A stretch of 8,076 nt of DNA from Lentisphaeria bacterium (lineage in GTDB: Bacteria; Verrucomicrobiota; Lentisphaeria; Victivallales; JAUVCU01): contig JAUVCU010000057.1 in the NCBI GenBank assembly GCA_030590715.1, positions 1-8,076 on the forward strand. The letters are read 5' to 3'. The translations under genes were made by a program, and so were the position numbers. Of this stretch, positions 1 to 7,449 are shown piece after piece (the stretch's first letter is position 1; the number at the start of each line of letters is the position of its first letter). The notes beneath the pieces are model-generated. The model saw nothing but the letters and a program-made list of their open reading frames with translations, was not told where the DNA came from and made no database searches.

Positions 1-587
1 AAGCCATGGCGGAAACGCTTTTCAGGTAGTGGTTTGTGGAGGAGGCGGATGAGGGGTGGGAGGAAGGCACGCTAGGTGATGTTATTGAGCTTCTTTATGG
101 TAAAGGCCTAAAAACTGAAATCAGAACCGGCACGGGTTATCCAGTAATTGGCTCAAGTGGTGTTGTCGGTTATCACTCTGAATTTTTGGTTGAAGGCCCC
201 GGGATTGTAATTGGCAGAAAAGGTACGCTTGGCAAAGTTATTTATCTATGGGATAACTTTTATCCTATTGATACAACATATTATATCAAATCAAAAGTTG
301 AATCCGCAGGATTATTGTATGAATACTTCTTACTAAAGTCAATCAATTTTGAAGATATGAATTCAGACTCAGCAGTTCCTGGCCTAAATCGAGATATTGC
401 GTTATCTACAGAAATTAAAATTGCACCTTTAGATAAATTGAACAAGTTTAATCAGTTTACTTCAACATTTGCAAATAAATTAAGAGGAACTATAATGCAA
501 ATTCGCACCCTTGAAAAACTGCGGGATACGCTGTTGCCTAAATTAATGAGCAGGGAAGTCATGGTTGAGATGGTGGCATCTTTATGA
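1..587 (+). pseudogene. hsdS: Type I restriction specificity subunit HsdS, 3' part, interrupted by an amber codon
   Basis: HsdS directs the type I methylase/restriction complex to its DNA target through two target-recognition domains (TRDs) separated by conserved helices. The frame entering at base 3 reads AMAETLFR, then TAG (27-29), then WFVEEADEGWEEGTLGDVIE. This is the usual central conserved segment ending one half of HsdS and starting TRD2, with the stop where Gln is usual (CAG to TAG is one change). After the stop, TRD2 features are visible: GSSGVVGYHSEF, GPGIVIGRKGTLGKV, PIDTTYYI and a PGLNRD-like motif, followed by the C-terminal helix with TLEKLRDTLLPKLMS. A GTG at 36 could restart a 183-residue half-subunit, but I see no good ribosome binding site. 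The 5' half lies outside the window. The stop overlaps the next ATG (ATGA, 584-587). HsdS identity is strong; loss of function is inferred, since half-subunits of HsdS can pair and work in some systems. Confidence 0.88.
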
Positions 588-1084
588 AGGAAATAATCGA
601 GAACTTATATGTTGGTAATGATTTTGATTGTTTAACTAATGGTTCAGATTTTGCGATCATTCACGCTTGCAAAACGTGTCATCAAAATGGTGTTGGTTAT
701 AGAGGAAACTTATCTTCCTCTCATCCCAATTACCTTATTTATGAGAATGATAACAATCTTTTCCTTAATCTTGTTGATATGGATCGGGAGTTGCTTTCGA
801 GATTCACACATCCAATAATGAAATCCGCCATGAACTTCATTAAAAACCATATAAATACTGAGAAAATACTTGTTCATTGTAATCAGGGACGATCACGTTC
901 ACCATCAATCGGTCTGGTTTATCTTGCTCAAAATGAAAATATATCGAGCAATTCGTACATAAATGCCAAAGAAGAGTTTGTTAAAATCTATCCAGAATAT
1001 TTACCTGGAAAAGGGCTTGAACTTTACCTTCATAAAAACTGGGAGAGTGTTTTGCAATTATTATTACTAAAATTGAAAAAATAA
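584..1084 (+). CDS. Dual-specificity/tyrosine-phosphatase-like protein
   Basis: The 166-residue product carries the cysteine-phosphatase signature HCNQGRSRS: Cys99 is the expected nucleophile and Arg105 the phosphate-binding residue (HC-x5-R). The Asp pair in LVDMDRE (Asp65, Asp67) is placed about where the general acid lies in dual-specificity phosphatases. The length suits a compact single-domain enzyme, and there is no signal peptide or membrane segment, so it should be cytoplasmic. The ATG lies within the hsdS stop (ATGA), which suggests translational coupling. The 3' end overlaps the probable true start of the following ATPase gene. The substrate is unknown: the family includes protein phosphatases, lipid phosphatases and RNA 5'-phosphatases. 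Next to a predicted tRNA nuclease, either RNA-end processing or control of the ATPase is possible; both are inference. Base composition is AT-rich like the ATPase gene, so the two probably travel together. Confidence 0.85.
   Translation: MKEIIENLYVGNDFDCLTNGSDFAIIHACKTCHQNGVGYRGNLSSSHPNYLIYENDNNLFLNLVDMDRELLSRFTHPIMKSAMNFIKNHINTEKILVHCNQGRSRSPSIGLVYLAQNENISSNSYINAKEEFVKIYPEYLPGKGLELYLHKNWESVLQLLLLKLKK
1041..1047 (+). promoter_or_regulatory. Candidate ribosome binding site for the ATPase gene
   Basis: GGGAGAG lies inside the 3' end of the phosphatase gene. It is 9 bases before ATT 1057 and 12 before ATT 1060. It is the only purine-rich SD-like run near the expected N-terminus of the ATPase, and it favours an ATT start over CTG 1039 or TTG 1126. 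Confidence 0.45.
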
Positions 1085-3315
1085 AAAACCTTGGTATTTT
1101 CTCAGATTATAAATGGAATTCTAACTTGCCGGAATTCAAGCGTTTTAATTTGATTTATGGTTGGAACGGCTCTGGAAAAACAACATTATCACAGTTATTC
1201 GCTTCTTTTGAGACAAACAAATCTGAAATATATCCGGAACTCGAATATAAAATTCAGACTGATGAGGGGGATTTCACTCAAAAAACCATATTTAACAAAA
1301 AGATTAGAGTATTTAATCAAGACTACATTTCCGAAAATATTGAAATATTAAGTGGAAAAGCAAAACCTATTTTTATACTCGGCAAAGAAAATAAAAAGTT
1401 GGCAGATGCAATAAAACAGGATGAAAAAATCCTATATGGAGATCAAGATAAAAAAGGCGATATTGGCAAAATTAAAGAATTAGAACAGAAGAATAAAGAA
1501 CTTGAACGAAAAAAGAAGGAAAATGGGAAGTACTTTACAGATGTCGCAAGGATTATTAGTAATAATACCAGCGGAGTTACAGCAAGAAATTATCGTAAAA
1601 ATAATGCAGAGAAGGCATTCTTAAGGTTAAAATCCAAACAAATTCTATCAAAAGAAGAAATAAATAAATTTTCGGTTACCTTGAAGCAACAAGAAAATCC
1701 TATTCTTAATGAATTATCCATAGGTGATATCAACGAAAATGTTAATGCAATTATTCACGATGCCGAATTGTTGTTGCAGAGCACGGTTGAAACGGTAATA
1801 ATAGAAAGATTGAAAGAAAATCCAGATATTTCTAAATGGGTCGAGCAAGGAATAACATTGCATACCGCAAAGAAATCTTCAAATTGCGAATACTGCAATC
1901 AACCCATGCCCCAGAAACGCATTTCAGAATTACTGGCCTACTTCAATGACGCCGATAAGAAACTTAAAGATGATATTGATGTTCTAACAGAGAAAATTGA
2001 GCAATTGTGTGGTACGATAAAAACTTTAAATGTTTTGGATAAAGCTAATCTTTATACTGAACTTCAAAATGATTATTTTCTTAAAGCAGAAATCTTTACA
2101 AAATGCAAAACCGAATTATTGGAAAATATTTCTATATTCAGAGAACAAATCGAAAATAAAAGGACAAATACAGCGACCCCTTTGGAGTTAGTTGTAAATA
2201 TTTCCACAAAGTCATTCATATCTGCTGTAAAGAAAGTAAATAATGAAATATTAAAGCATAACAAGAAAACCAATAACTTCACACAAGCAAAAGAAGTGGT
2301 CACAACCAAACTCGAAAACCATTATTTAAGCGAAATATCCGACGATGTGAAATGTTTAGAAGTAGAAATTAAAAAGTTACAACATGAAATATCCCTGCTG
2401 GAAAAAGGTAATCCAAAAGACTCCGCTAATATAGGTATAGCGCAAATACAACAGAGAATAATCGATAATAAAAATAAGATATCCAATTCAGGTCGGGCGT
2501 GTGAAGAAATTAACAATCAACTAATGACATTTTTAGGTCGGGACGAACTTACTTTTGAAATCGCTGATGAAGGATATATAATAAAAAGAAAAGACAAAAT
2601 TGCTAAAAATCTGAGCGAAGGAGAAAAAACTGCAATTGCTTTCGTTTATTTCACAATACACTTGAAAGATCAAGACTTTAATCTTAAAGACGGTATTGTT
2701 GTTATTGATGATCCTATTTCTAGCTTGGACGCAAATTCATTATTCCAAGCATTTGCATTTTTAAAAAATGCAGTAAAGGATTCGGCTCAAATTTTTATTT
2801 TGACACACAATTTTGATTTTCTTAAATTACTTCTGAATTGGTTAAAAGGATCTCCTAAACGTGATGGTGGTAAAGAATATTATATGATTAAAAACCAATA
2901 CGTTGAAGGCAACAGAATTGCTACATTGGATGTCATGGACAAATTATTAAAAGAATATGAAAGTGAATATCAGTATTTATTTAAAGTGATATATAATTTT
3001 GAATCAGATGGAACAATAGAATCTGTTTACCACATCCCAAATTTGGCTAGAAAACTCCTTGAATCTTTTTTAATGATGATGGTTCCAAATTCCGATGGAC
3101 TTTATAATAAAATTAAATCATTGGATTTTGATGAAAATAAAAAAACAGCGATATATAAATTCACGAATGACCAATCTCATATAACAGGAAAAGGATTTGA
3201 TCCCTCTCTTGTTCAAGAAAGTCAAAATAATGTAAAGTATCTTATGGAAATGATGGAGAGTGTATTTCCTGAGCATTATGAGATATTAAAAAAAATGGTA
3301 AGTGAGAGTGGTTAA
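1057..3315 (+). CDS. RloC/PrrC-type ABC ATPase, putative anticodon nuclease
   Basis: A large ABC/SMC-like ATPase of the AAA_13 type. In numbering from the TTG at 1126 (729 residues) it has Walker A GWNGSGKTT (12-20), the RVFNQDYISENI segment (61-72), a helical/coiled-coil middle, CEYC (Cys254, Cys257) resembling the RloC zinc hook, signature LSEGEK (496-501), Walker B VVIDDPISSLDA (525-536) and H-loop His561. The C-terminal region has R642-x3-E646 and His685 (NDQSHI), matching the order of the Arg-Glu-His triad known for the PrrC/RloC anticodon nucleases, so tRNA cleavage is plausible. Such nucleases commonly sit in type I RM loci and act when restriction is blocked. The TTG start is probably wrong: the frame upstream encodes IIITKIEKIKNLGIFSDYKW, a typical family N-terminus, with no ATG, GTG or TTG. 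ATT at 1057 (or 1060, 1063) behind GGGAGAG is my preferred start; CTG 1039 is an alternative. Family confident; nuclease role inferred. Confidence 0.82.
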   Translation: MIITKIEKIKNLGIFSDYKWNSNLPEFKRFNLIYGWNGSGKTTLSQLFASFETNKSEIYPELEYKIQTDEGDFTQKTIFNKKIRVFNQDYISENIEILSGKAKPIFILGKENKKLADAIKQDEKILYGDQDKKGDIGKIKELEQKNKELERKKKENGKYFTDVARIISNNTSGVTARNYRKNNAEKAFLRLKSKQILSKEEINKFSVTLKQQENPILNELSIGDINENVNAIIHDAELLLQSTVETVIIERLKENPDISKWVEQGITLHTAKKSSNCEYCNQPMPQKRISELLAYFNDADKKLKDDIDVLTEKIEQLCGTIKTLNVLDKANLYTELQNDYFLKAEIFTKCKTELLENISIFREQIENKRTNTATPLELVVNISTKSFISAVKKVNNEILKHNKKTNNFTQAKEVVTTKLENHYLSEISDDVKCLEVEIKKLQHEISLLEKGNPKDSANIGIAQIQQRIIDNKNKISNSGRACEEINNQLMTFLGRDELTFEIADEGYIIKRKDKIAKNLSEGEKTAIAFVYFTIHLKDQDFNLKDGIVVIDDPISSLDANSLFQAFAFLKNAVKDSAQIFILTHNFDFLKLLLNWLKGSPKRDGGKEYYMIKNQYVEGNRIATLDVMDKLLKEYESEYQYLFKVIYNFESDGTIESVYHIPNLARKLLESFLMMMVPNSDGLYNKIKSLDFDENKKTAIYKFTNDQSHITGKGFDPSLVQESQNNVKYLMEMMESVFPEHYEILKKMVSESG

Positions 3316-3317
3316 TC

Positions 3318-3356
3318 ATGACCAGAATCACCGAATCTACCATGGAGGATTCATAA
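3318..3356 (+). pseudogene. Possible remnant of an hsdR 5' end (12 codons)
   Basis: The short ORF encodes MTRITESTMEDS and starts two bases after the ATPase stop. M-x(n)-ITES/ITED followed by acidic residues is a common beginning of type I restriction subunit HsdR. The ORF then meets TAA, exactly where sequence resembling the end of an hsdS begins. I read it as an hsdR start cut off by recombination. It is short enough that chance resemblance is possible; the parallel remnant at 7403-7444 raises my confidence somewhat. Confidence 0.4.
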
Positions 3357-3457
3357 TCAGCACCCTCGAAAAATTGCATGATACTCTCCTTCCGAAGCTG
3401 CTAAGCAAAAAAGTTCGCATTACTGAAGTATTATCGTTACAGGAGAAAGTTGAATGA
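3356..3457 (+). pseudogene. hsdS: 3' remnant of a second hsdS gene
   Basis: The frame at 3356 reads ISTLEKLHDTLLPKLLSKKV and on to a TGA at 3455-3457, 33 residues in all. This is the C-terminal conserved helix of HsdS. Against the hsdS end at about 507-560, 14 of 18 residues of the core (TLEKL.DTLLPKL.S..V) are identical, but only 5 of the 18 codons are. It is therefore not a recent duplication but the tail of a different hsdS allele. Its TGA overlaps the ATG of the following nuclease gene, as an intact hsdS would. No start codon or TRD precedes it, so it should not be made as a functional subunit, but the stretch still supplies the ribosome binding site for the next gene. Confidence 0.8.
3441..3445 (+). 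promoter_or_regulatory. Ribosome binding site for the nuclease-like gene
   Basis: AGGAG is placed 8 bases before ATG 3454 and lies within the hsdS remnant. It supports that start over internal alternatives. Confidence 0.7.
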
Positions 3458-4251
3458 CCTTATCATTTGTTAACATCGAATATAATGGGGGCCATAGCTG
3501 TGTCTCCTGGCAAGGTCTCAGTCTGGGTGATGGTGATGAGCTTAATGCTTTCATGCACAAAGAAGTTGCCAATCGCCTGAACGACATTCCGGGACGCGAT
3601 GAATTCCGCAGCCATCTGCGTGGTCTCGTATTGACCGGCATGGGTATTGACAGTCTCGAAGTGGTTTTGAATGCGGAAATCCCCGAAGAACGCGACTGGG
3701 CCGTTGGTGAAGCTTTGGCTGAGGCCCTGTTGATCCACAGTCACATGGTAGTGTTTCCCTGGAACATGGAACGCGACAAGCGAAATGCCAAAGGCAGCTT
3801 GCCAGGCGCGGATATCGTCGGTTTTCTCCCGTTTGATTCCGGCTTTCGCCTGATTTTAGGCGAAGTGAAGACATCCAGTGAAGAGAAATACCCGCCACAG
3901 GTGATGTCGGGACGCAGCGGTCATCTCGGGCACCAGATTGACAACCTGGCCCGGAACATGGGCACTATTTACCAACTTCTGAGGTGGCTCCATCCGCGCT
4001 GCAAGGGCACCGAGCATCAGGATGCGTTCGATCAATCTGTCACCCTCTACCTGAACTCAGGTAACAAGGCTGCATCACTCTTCGGTGTCCTCATCCGTGA
4101 CACCGCGCCCAATGAACTCGATTTGCGAGGACGCGGTAATGCTCTCGCTCGCACGGTGTTTCATCCCGCATCTTGTGAGTTGATTGCTGTTTATCTGCCG
4201 TGTAAGATTGCAGATCTGCCCGGTCAGATAGAGCAAGGAGGTGCGTCATGA
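3454..4251 (+). CDS. PD-(D/E)XK nuclease-like protein, HamA/DUF1837-like
   Basis: The 265-residue soluble protein shows a PD-(D/E)XK-type core. A helix with acidic residues (AVGEALAEALL, Glu86/Glu90) precedes PGADIVGF (Asp120), and a strand RLILGEVKTSS carries Glu137-x-Lys139. EKYPPQVMSGRSG follows, a pattern I associate with HamA/AbpA (DUF1837) proteins. HamA is the nuclease effector of the Hachiman anti-phage system and is held by the helicase HamB. The gene starts on the stop of the hsdS remnant (ATGA) behind AGGAG. Its own stop overlaps the helicase start by 4 bases, so the two are surely coupled. It is richer in GC than the phosphatase/ATPase block upstream. The nuclease fold is well supported by the residues; assignment to HamA proper is from memory of the family and from the helicase partner. 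A restriction-like nuclease of another helicase-linked system is the main alternative. Confidence 0.72.
   Translation: MTLSFVNIEYNGGHSCVSWQGLSLGDGDELNAFMHKEVANRLNDIPGRDEFRSHLRGLVLTGMGIDSLEVVLNAEIPEERDWAVGEALAEALLIHSHMVVFPWNMERDKRNAKGSLPGADIVGFLPFDSGFRLILGEVKTSSEEKYPPQVMSGRSGHLGHQIDNLARNMGTIYQLLRWLHPRCKGTEHQDAFDQSVTLYLNSGNKAASLFGVLIRDTAPNELDLRGRGNALARTVFHPASCELIAVYLPCKIADLPGQIEQGGAS
4235..4243 (+). promoter_or_regulatory. Strong ribosome binding site for the helicase gene
   Basis: AAGGAGGTG is close to a perfect anti-SD match. It ends 4 bases before ATG 4248 and lies inside the nuclease gene, so the helicase may be translated efficiently in its own right as well as by coupling. Confidence 0.8.
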
Positions 4252-7200
4252 GTCACTGGATTCTCGATAGCATAAGCGAACGACGAGCAGAGGCACTGAA
4301 AATAGCCGACCGCATTCAAATTTATCAGGAGCTTCTTAATACTCGTGCCGAAGCGGATATCGAACTTGTCCGCGATATCGCGAACGCTCTGGAAATGGCC
4401 GCGTTTGATTTGATTCTTGAACGATTCGAAGAAGATGATGCAAAGCTGAACATGATGAGAGAATGTGCAGCAGACGCCTTCCGGCTCTACCGTGTCTTGC
4501 CGCAACCCGAAAATCCGCTTGAAGAGGGTGTGCTCCTCCTGCGCATGTCAGCCTTAGCGGTCCTTGGAGATAAAGGGGCGGACGCTGCCCGCCTTCTTCG
4601 CCAGCGAGAGTGGAACAACTTGCCACTGGAATCTGACAACTGGAGTGAACGCACCTGGGCTACCATTCTGGATATCTGGCTGAGGCTTATTCGCAAAAAA
4701 GGGTGGGAAGACCGCGATACAGTTCTAGAGCGAGTCACCCAACTAAGGGAATCGCAGAACGAATTCGAGAAGCAATATCTGGAAGGTATCGAACCCGGAC
4801 GAGCTAAAGCCGCTGCTCTGGAATTGATCGCCCTCTACCATCTCGCCAGGGCAGCAGAAATTTTCGCGCTCTTCATTACAGACGGAGTGGTCGAAGGAAA
4901 CCACCAGGTCCGGCAAATGCTTGATACGCATTTCGATCGCGTCTTCGCAGTGTGTGAACATGCCCGGATGCTCGAACTGGAACCACTCACGCGCCTCCTG
5001 GCCGCTTCCTCGGCGCAGATGGTTGAAAATTCGATTTGGACAGTAACCCGATCGGTCAATACCCGCGTTACGCAGTTTGTTCGCACTCTGGTAGATCGAG
5101 GGCGCGGTGATAGGGCTATCTTTGATGTGTTGCCACCACAGCGCCGAACCCTGGCTGAAAAAGGACTCCTTGGTTCCAGCCGTCGCGCCGTCGTGGTCAG
5201 TCTGCCGACTTCAAGTGGAAAGACAATGATCGCGCAGTTCCGCATTCTTCAGGCACTCAACCAGTTTGACAATGAGGAAGGCTGGGTAGCTTACCTTGCA
5301 CCTACAAGAACCCTTGTAAATCAGGTGACCCGGCAGTTGCGCCTGGACTTTGCCCCCTTAAATATCATCGTCGAACAGGTGAGCCCTGCTATAGAGGTAG
5401 ACACCATTGAAATGGGTCTCCTTCAGGAAGATGAGACAAATCTTAAATTTCGAGTGCTTGTGACCACACCGGAAAAGCTTGACTTGATGTTGCGACAAGG
5501 CTGGGAAGCGAAAATCGGGCGTCCTTTGACTCTGGTAGTTGTTGATGAAGCACATAATATTCAAAACGTTCAGCGCGGACTAAAGCTCGAACTCTTGTTG
5601 GCCACTATCAACAAGGAGTGCGAAAAAGCCCATTTCCTTTTGCTAACCCCTTTCATTAAGAATGCACGCGAAATTGCCCGTTGGTTGGGTGGACAGAATT
5701 CAGACGATATAAGCCTGGCTCTCGATTGGCAACCGAATGACCGCGTGATCGGGATTGTACAGGCAAAACCGGGTAATCCGTTGAATCGTCGGAGCTATGA
5801 CTACGCCATGGACTTTGAAAGCGTTCACACAACGCGTAAAACGATCACAGTTGAAGAGCGGATTTCATTCCCGAAGTCCGCTGAGATTGCCAGAACCTTC
5901 TCCAAAGTAAACAATCAGGGCGCAATTGCTGCTGTTACTGCGCAGTATCTTCAGCAAAGGGGCCCGGTCATCATTATACATTCACGGCCGGATTGGGTAT
6001 GGGGACTGGCAGACAAACTGAAGGTAGAAACTAACCGAATTCAGGAACCGGGCAACGAAATCCGTCTCGTTCAGGATTATCTGCGTCTGGAACTTGGAGA
6101 CGAGTTTCCCCTGATTGAGCTTTTGGAGCACGGAATCGGAGTTCACCACGCAGGTTTGCCCGATGATGTTCGCAGCCTTATCGAATGGCTCTTCGAGAGC
6201 GACAAGTTGAAGTTTCTTGTTGCCACAACGACTATTGCCCAGGGTGTCAATTTTCCAGTTAGCGGTGTCGTGCTGGCATCTCACCAATACCCTTACGGGG
6301 ATGACATGCCATCCGAAGACTTCTGGAATATCGCCGGTCGTGCCGGACGCGTGACACAAGGACAACTTGGTGTGATCGCGCTCGCGGCGGATAGTGAAGA
6401 CAAAGCAGCTACTTTACGAAACTTTATCAACAACCAAACTCGCGATTTGAATTCAGCATTGGTTCAGCTTGCGATTGAAGCTGACGACGCTCTGGACGAC
6501 CTTGGAAAGATAGTCTATAGCAACCCGGAATGGTCGAGTTTTCTTCAATACTTGGCGCATACCTACCGCCAAATGGGTGAGCCAGACTCTTATTTCGAAG
6601 AAATTGAGCAAGTGCTCCGTGGTACTCTGGGGTTCGAAAAACTTCGTTTGAGCAACAGTAAGATTGCACAACGCTTGCTCGGAGGTATCGAAGCATATTC
6701 AAGGTATCTCCAGAAGCCGAACCAACCGCTCAAACTGGTTGATAGCACTGGTTTTTCGCTTCAAAGTATCAAGACAATGCTAACTCACAAAGGAGGCATT
6801 AACGAGAATTCATGGGACGAAAACACATTATTTACTTCAGGCAGTAACACCCTTCAACAGATGATGGGAGTTCTGCTTAGAGTTCCTGAATTAAGAGATA
6901 ATCTTAAAGCAGTTACGGGAGAGAACGCACCCGATGGTGACAAATTGGCACTGATCATCAAGGACTGGGTCAATGGCGAATCGTTGCCCACAATAGCGGA
7001 TCGTTATTTCAAAGGAGCTAATGATGATCAGATTACTGCCCTGACCAAATGTGGCCAGAATCTCTTCGGGAAGTTGGCCCAAACCACTTCGTGGGGATTG
7101 GGGGCACTTATCGCAATCACTGCATCAAATCTACCCGAAGAGGAGCGCAAGCAATTGAGCAATCTACCTTCGAGAGTTTATTACGGCGTAAATAGCGATG

Positions 7201-7406
7201 CGGCAATCACCTTACGTCTTTTAGGGGTACCTCGTTCAGCAGCTTTACCATTGGCCGAATACTTCGGCGAAGCAATCAAAGAACCATTACCAATGCTTCG
7301 CACTCGCTTAGCTCAACTTCAACCACAGGATTGGAGAAAAGCTTTAGGAGACTCCGGATTGGTTTATCAACATATATGGCGCATCATGGAAGGGTTAGAA
7401 AAATGA
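4248..7406 (+). CDS. Ski2-like DEAH superfamily 2 helicase, HamB-like
   Basis: The 1052-residue protein has a helical N-terminal region (about 1-300) with no motif I can name, followed by an SF2 helicase core. Motif I is LPTSSGKT (319-326), Ia APTRTLVNQ (351-359), II VDEAH (432-436), IV VIIIHSRPDW (574-583), a Ski2-type HHAGLPDD (633-640), V ATTTIAQGVNFP (659-670) and VI NIAGRAGR (694-701). Motif III reads LLTPF (465-469) where SAT is usual. About 350 residues follow the core, again mostly helical. No membrane segment is seen. In Hachiman, HamB is an SF2 helicase that binds damaged or unusual DNA and releases or activates HamA; the size, Ski2-like core and coupled upstream nuclease fit that role. 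Helicase assignment is very secure, the HamB label less so. The TGA overlaps the ATG of a short ORF at 7403. Confidence 0.88.
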   Translation: MSHWILDSISERRAEALKIADRIQIYQELLNTRAEADIELVRDIANALEMAAFDLILERFEEDDAKLNMMRECAADAFRLYRVLPQPENPLEEGVLLLRMSALAVLGDKGADAARLLRQREWNNLPLESDNWSERTWATILDIWLRLIRKKGWEDRDTVLERVTQLRESQNEFEKQYLEGIEPGRAKAAALELIALYHLARAAEIFALFITDGVVEGNHQVRQMLDTHFDRVFAVCEHARMLELEPLTRLLAASSAQMVENSIWTVTRSVNTRVTQFVRTLVDRGRGDRAIFDVLPPQRRTLAEKGLLGSSRRAVVVSLPTSSGKTMIAQFRILQALNQFDNEEGWVAYLAPTRTLVNQVTRQLRLDFAPLNIIVEQVSPAIEVDTIEMGLLQEDETNLKFRVLVTTPEKLDLMLRQGWEAKIGRPLTLVVVDEAHNIQNVQRGLKLELLLATINKECEKAHFLLLTPFIKNAREIARWLGGQNSDDISLALDWQPNDRVIGIVQAKPGNPLNRRSYDYAMDFESVHTTRKTITVEERISFPKSAEIARTFSKVNNQGAIAAVTAQYLQQRGPVIIIHSRPDWVWGLADKLKVETNRIQEPGNEIRLVQDYLRLELGDEFPLIELLEHGIGVHHAGLPDDVRSLIEWLFESDKLKFLVATTTIAQGVNFPVSGVVLASHQYPYGDDMPSEDFWNIAGRAGRVTQGQLGVIALAADSEDKAATLRNFINNQTRDLNSALVQLAIEADDALDDLGKIVYSNPEWSSFLQYLAHTYRQMGEPDSYFEEIEQVLRGTLGFEKLRLSNSKIAQRLLGGIEAYSRYLQKPNQPLKLVDSTGFSLQSIKTMLTHKGGINENSWDENTLFTSGSNTLQQMMGVLLRVPELRDNLKAVTGENAPDGDKLALIIKDWVNGESLPTIADRYFKGANDDQITALTKCGQNLFGKLAQTTSWGLGALIAITASNLPEEERKQLSNLPSRVYYGVNSDAAITLRLLGVPRSAALPLAEYFGEAIKEPLPMLRTRLAQLQPQDWRKALGDSGLVYQHIWRIMEGLEK

Positions 7407-7444
7407 CTCACAATAAAATAACCGAGTCAGATGAGCTATTTTAA
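7403..7444 (+). pseudogene. Possible second hsdR 5' remnant (13 codons)
   Basis: The ORF encodes MTHNKITESDELF and starts on the helicase stop (ATGA). Like the ORF at 3318 it has the ITES-plus-acidic start common in HsdR proteins, then ends at TAA. It may be the truncated beginning of the hsdR that once followed the helicase, or a leader peptide for the next gene. Short length limits certainty. Confidence 0.35.
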
Positions 7445-7449
7445 AAATC

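Noticed and set aside
36..587. A free-standing 183-residue gene starting at GTG 36
   Set aside because: The conserved HsdS sequence continues upstream of the TAG in the same frame and GTG 36 lacks a clear ribosome binding site, so an interrupted hsdS is the simpler reading.
500..3457. Direct repeat flanking cassette 1 from a recent hsdS duplication
   Set aside because: The two hsdS ends agree at protein level but only 5 of 18 core codons are identical, so they are different alleles and not a fresh duplication.
3463..3898. Minus-strand reading frames over the nuclease gene and similar ones over the helicase
   Set aside because: They lie opposite well-supported genes, show no recognisable domains and have no ribosome binding signals; they are shadows.
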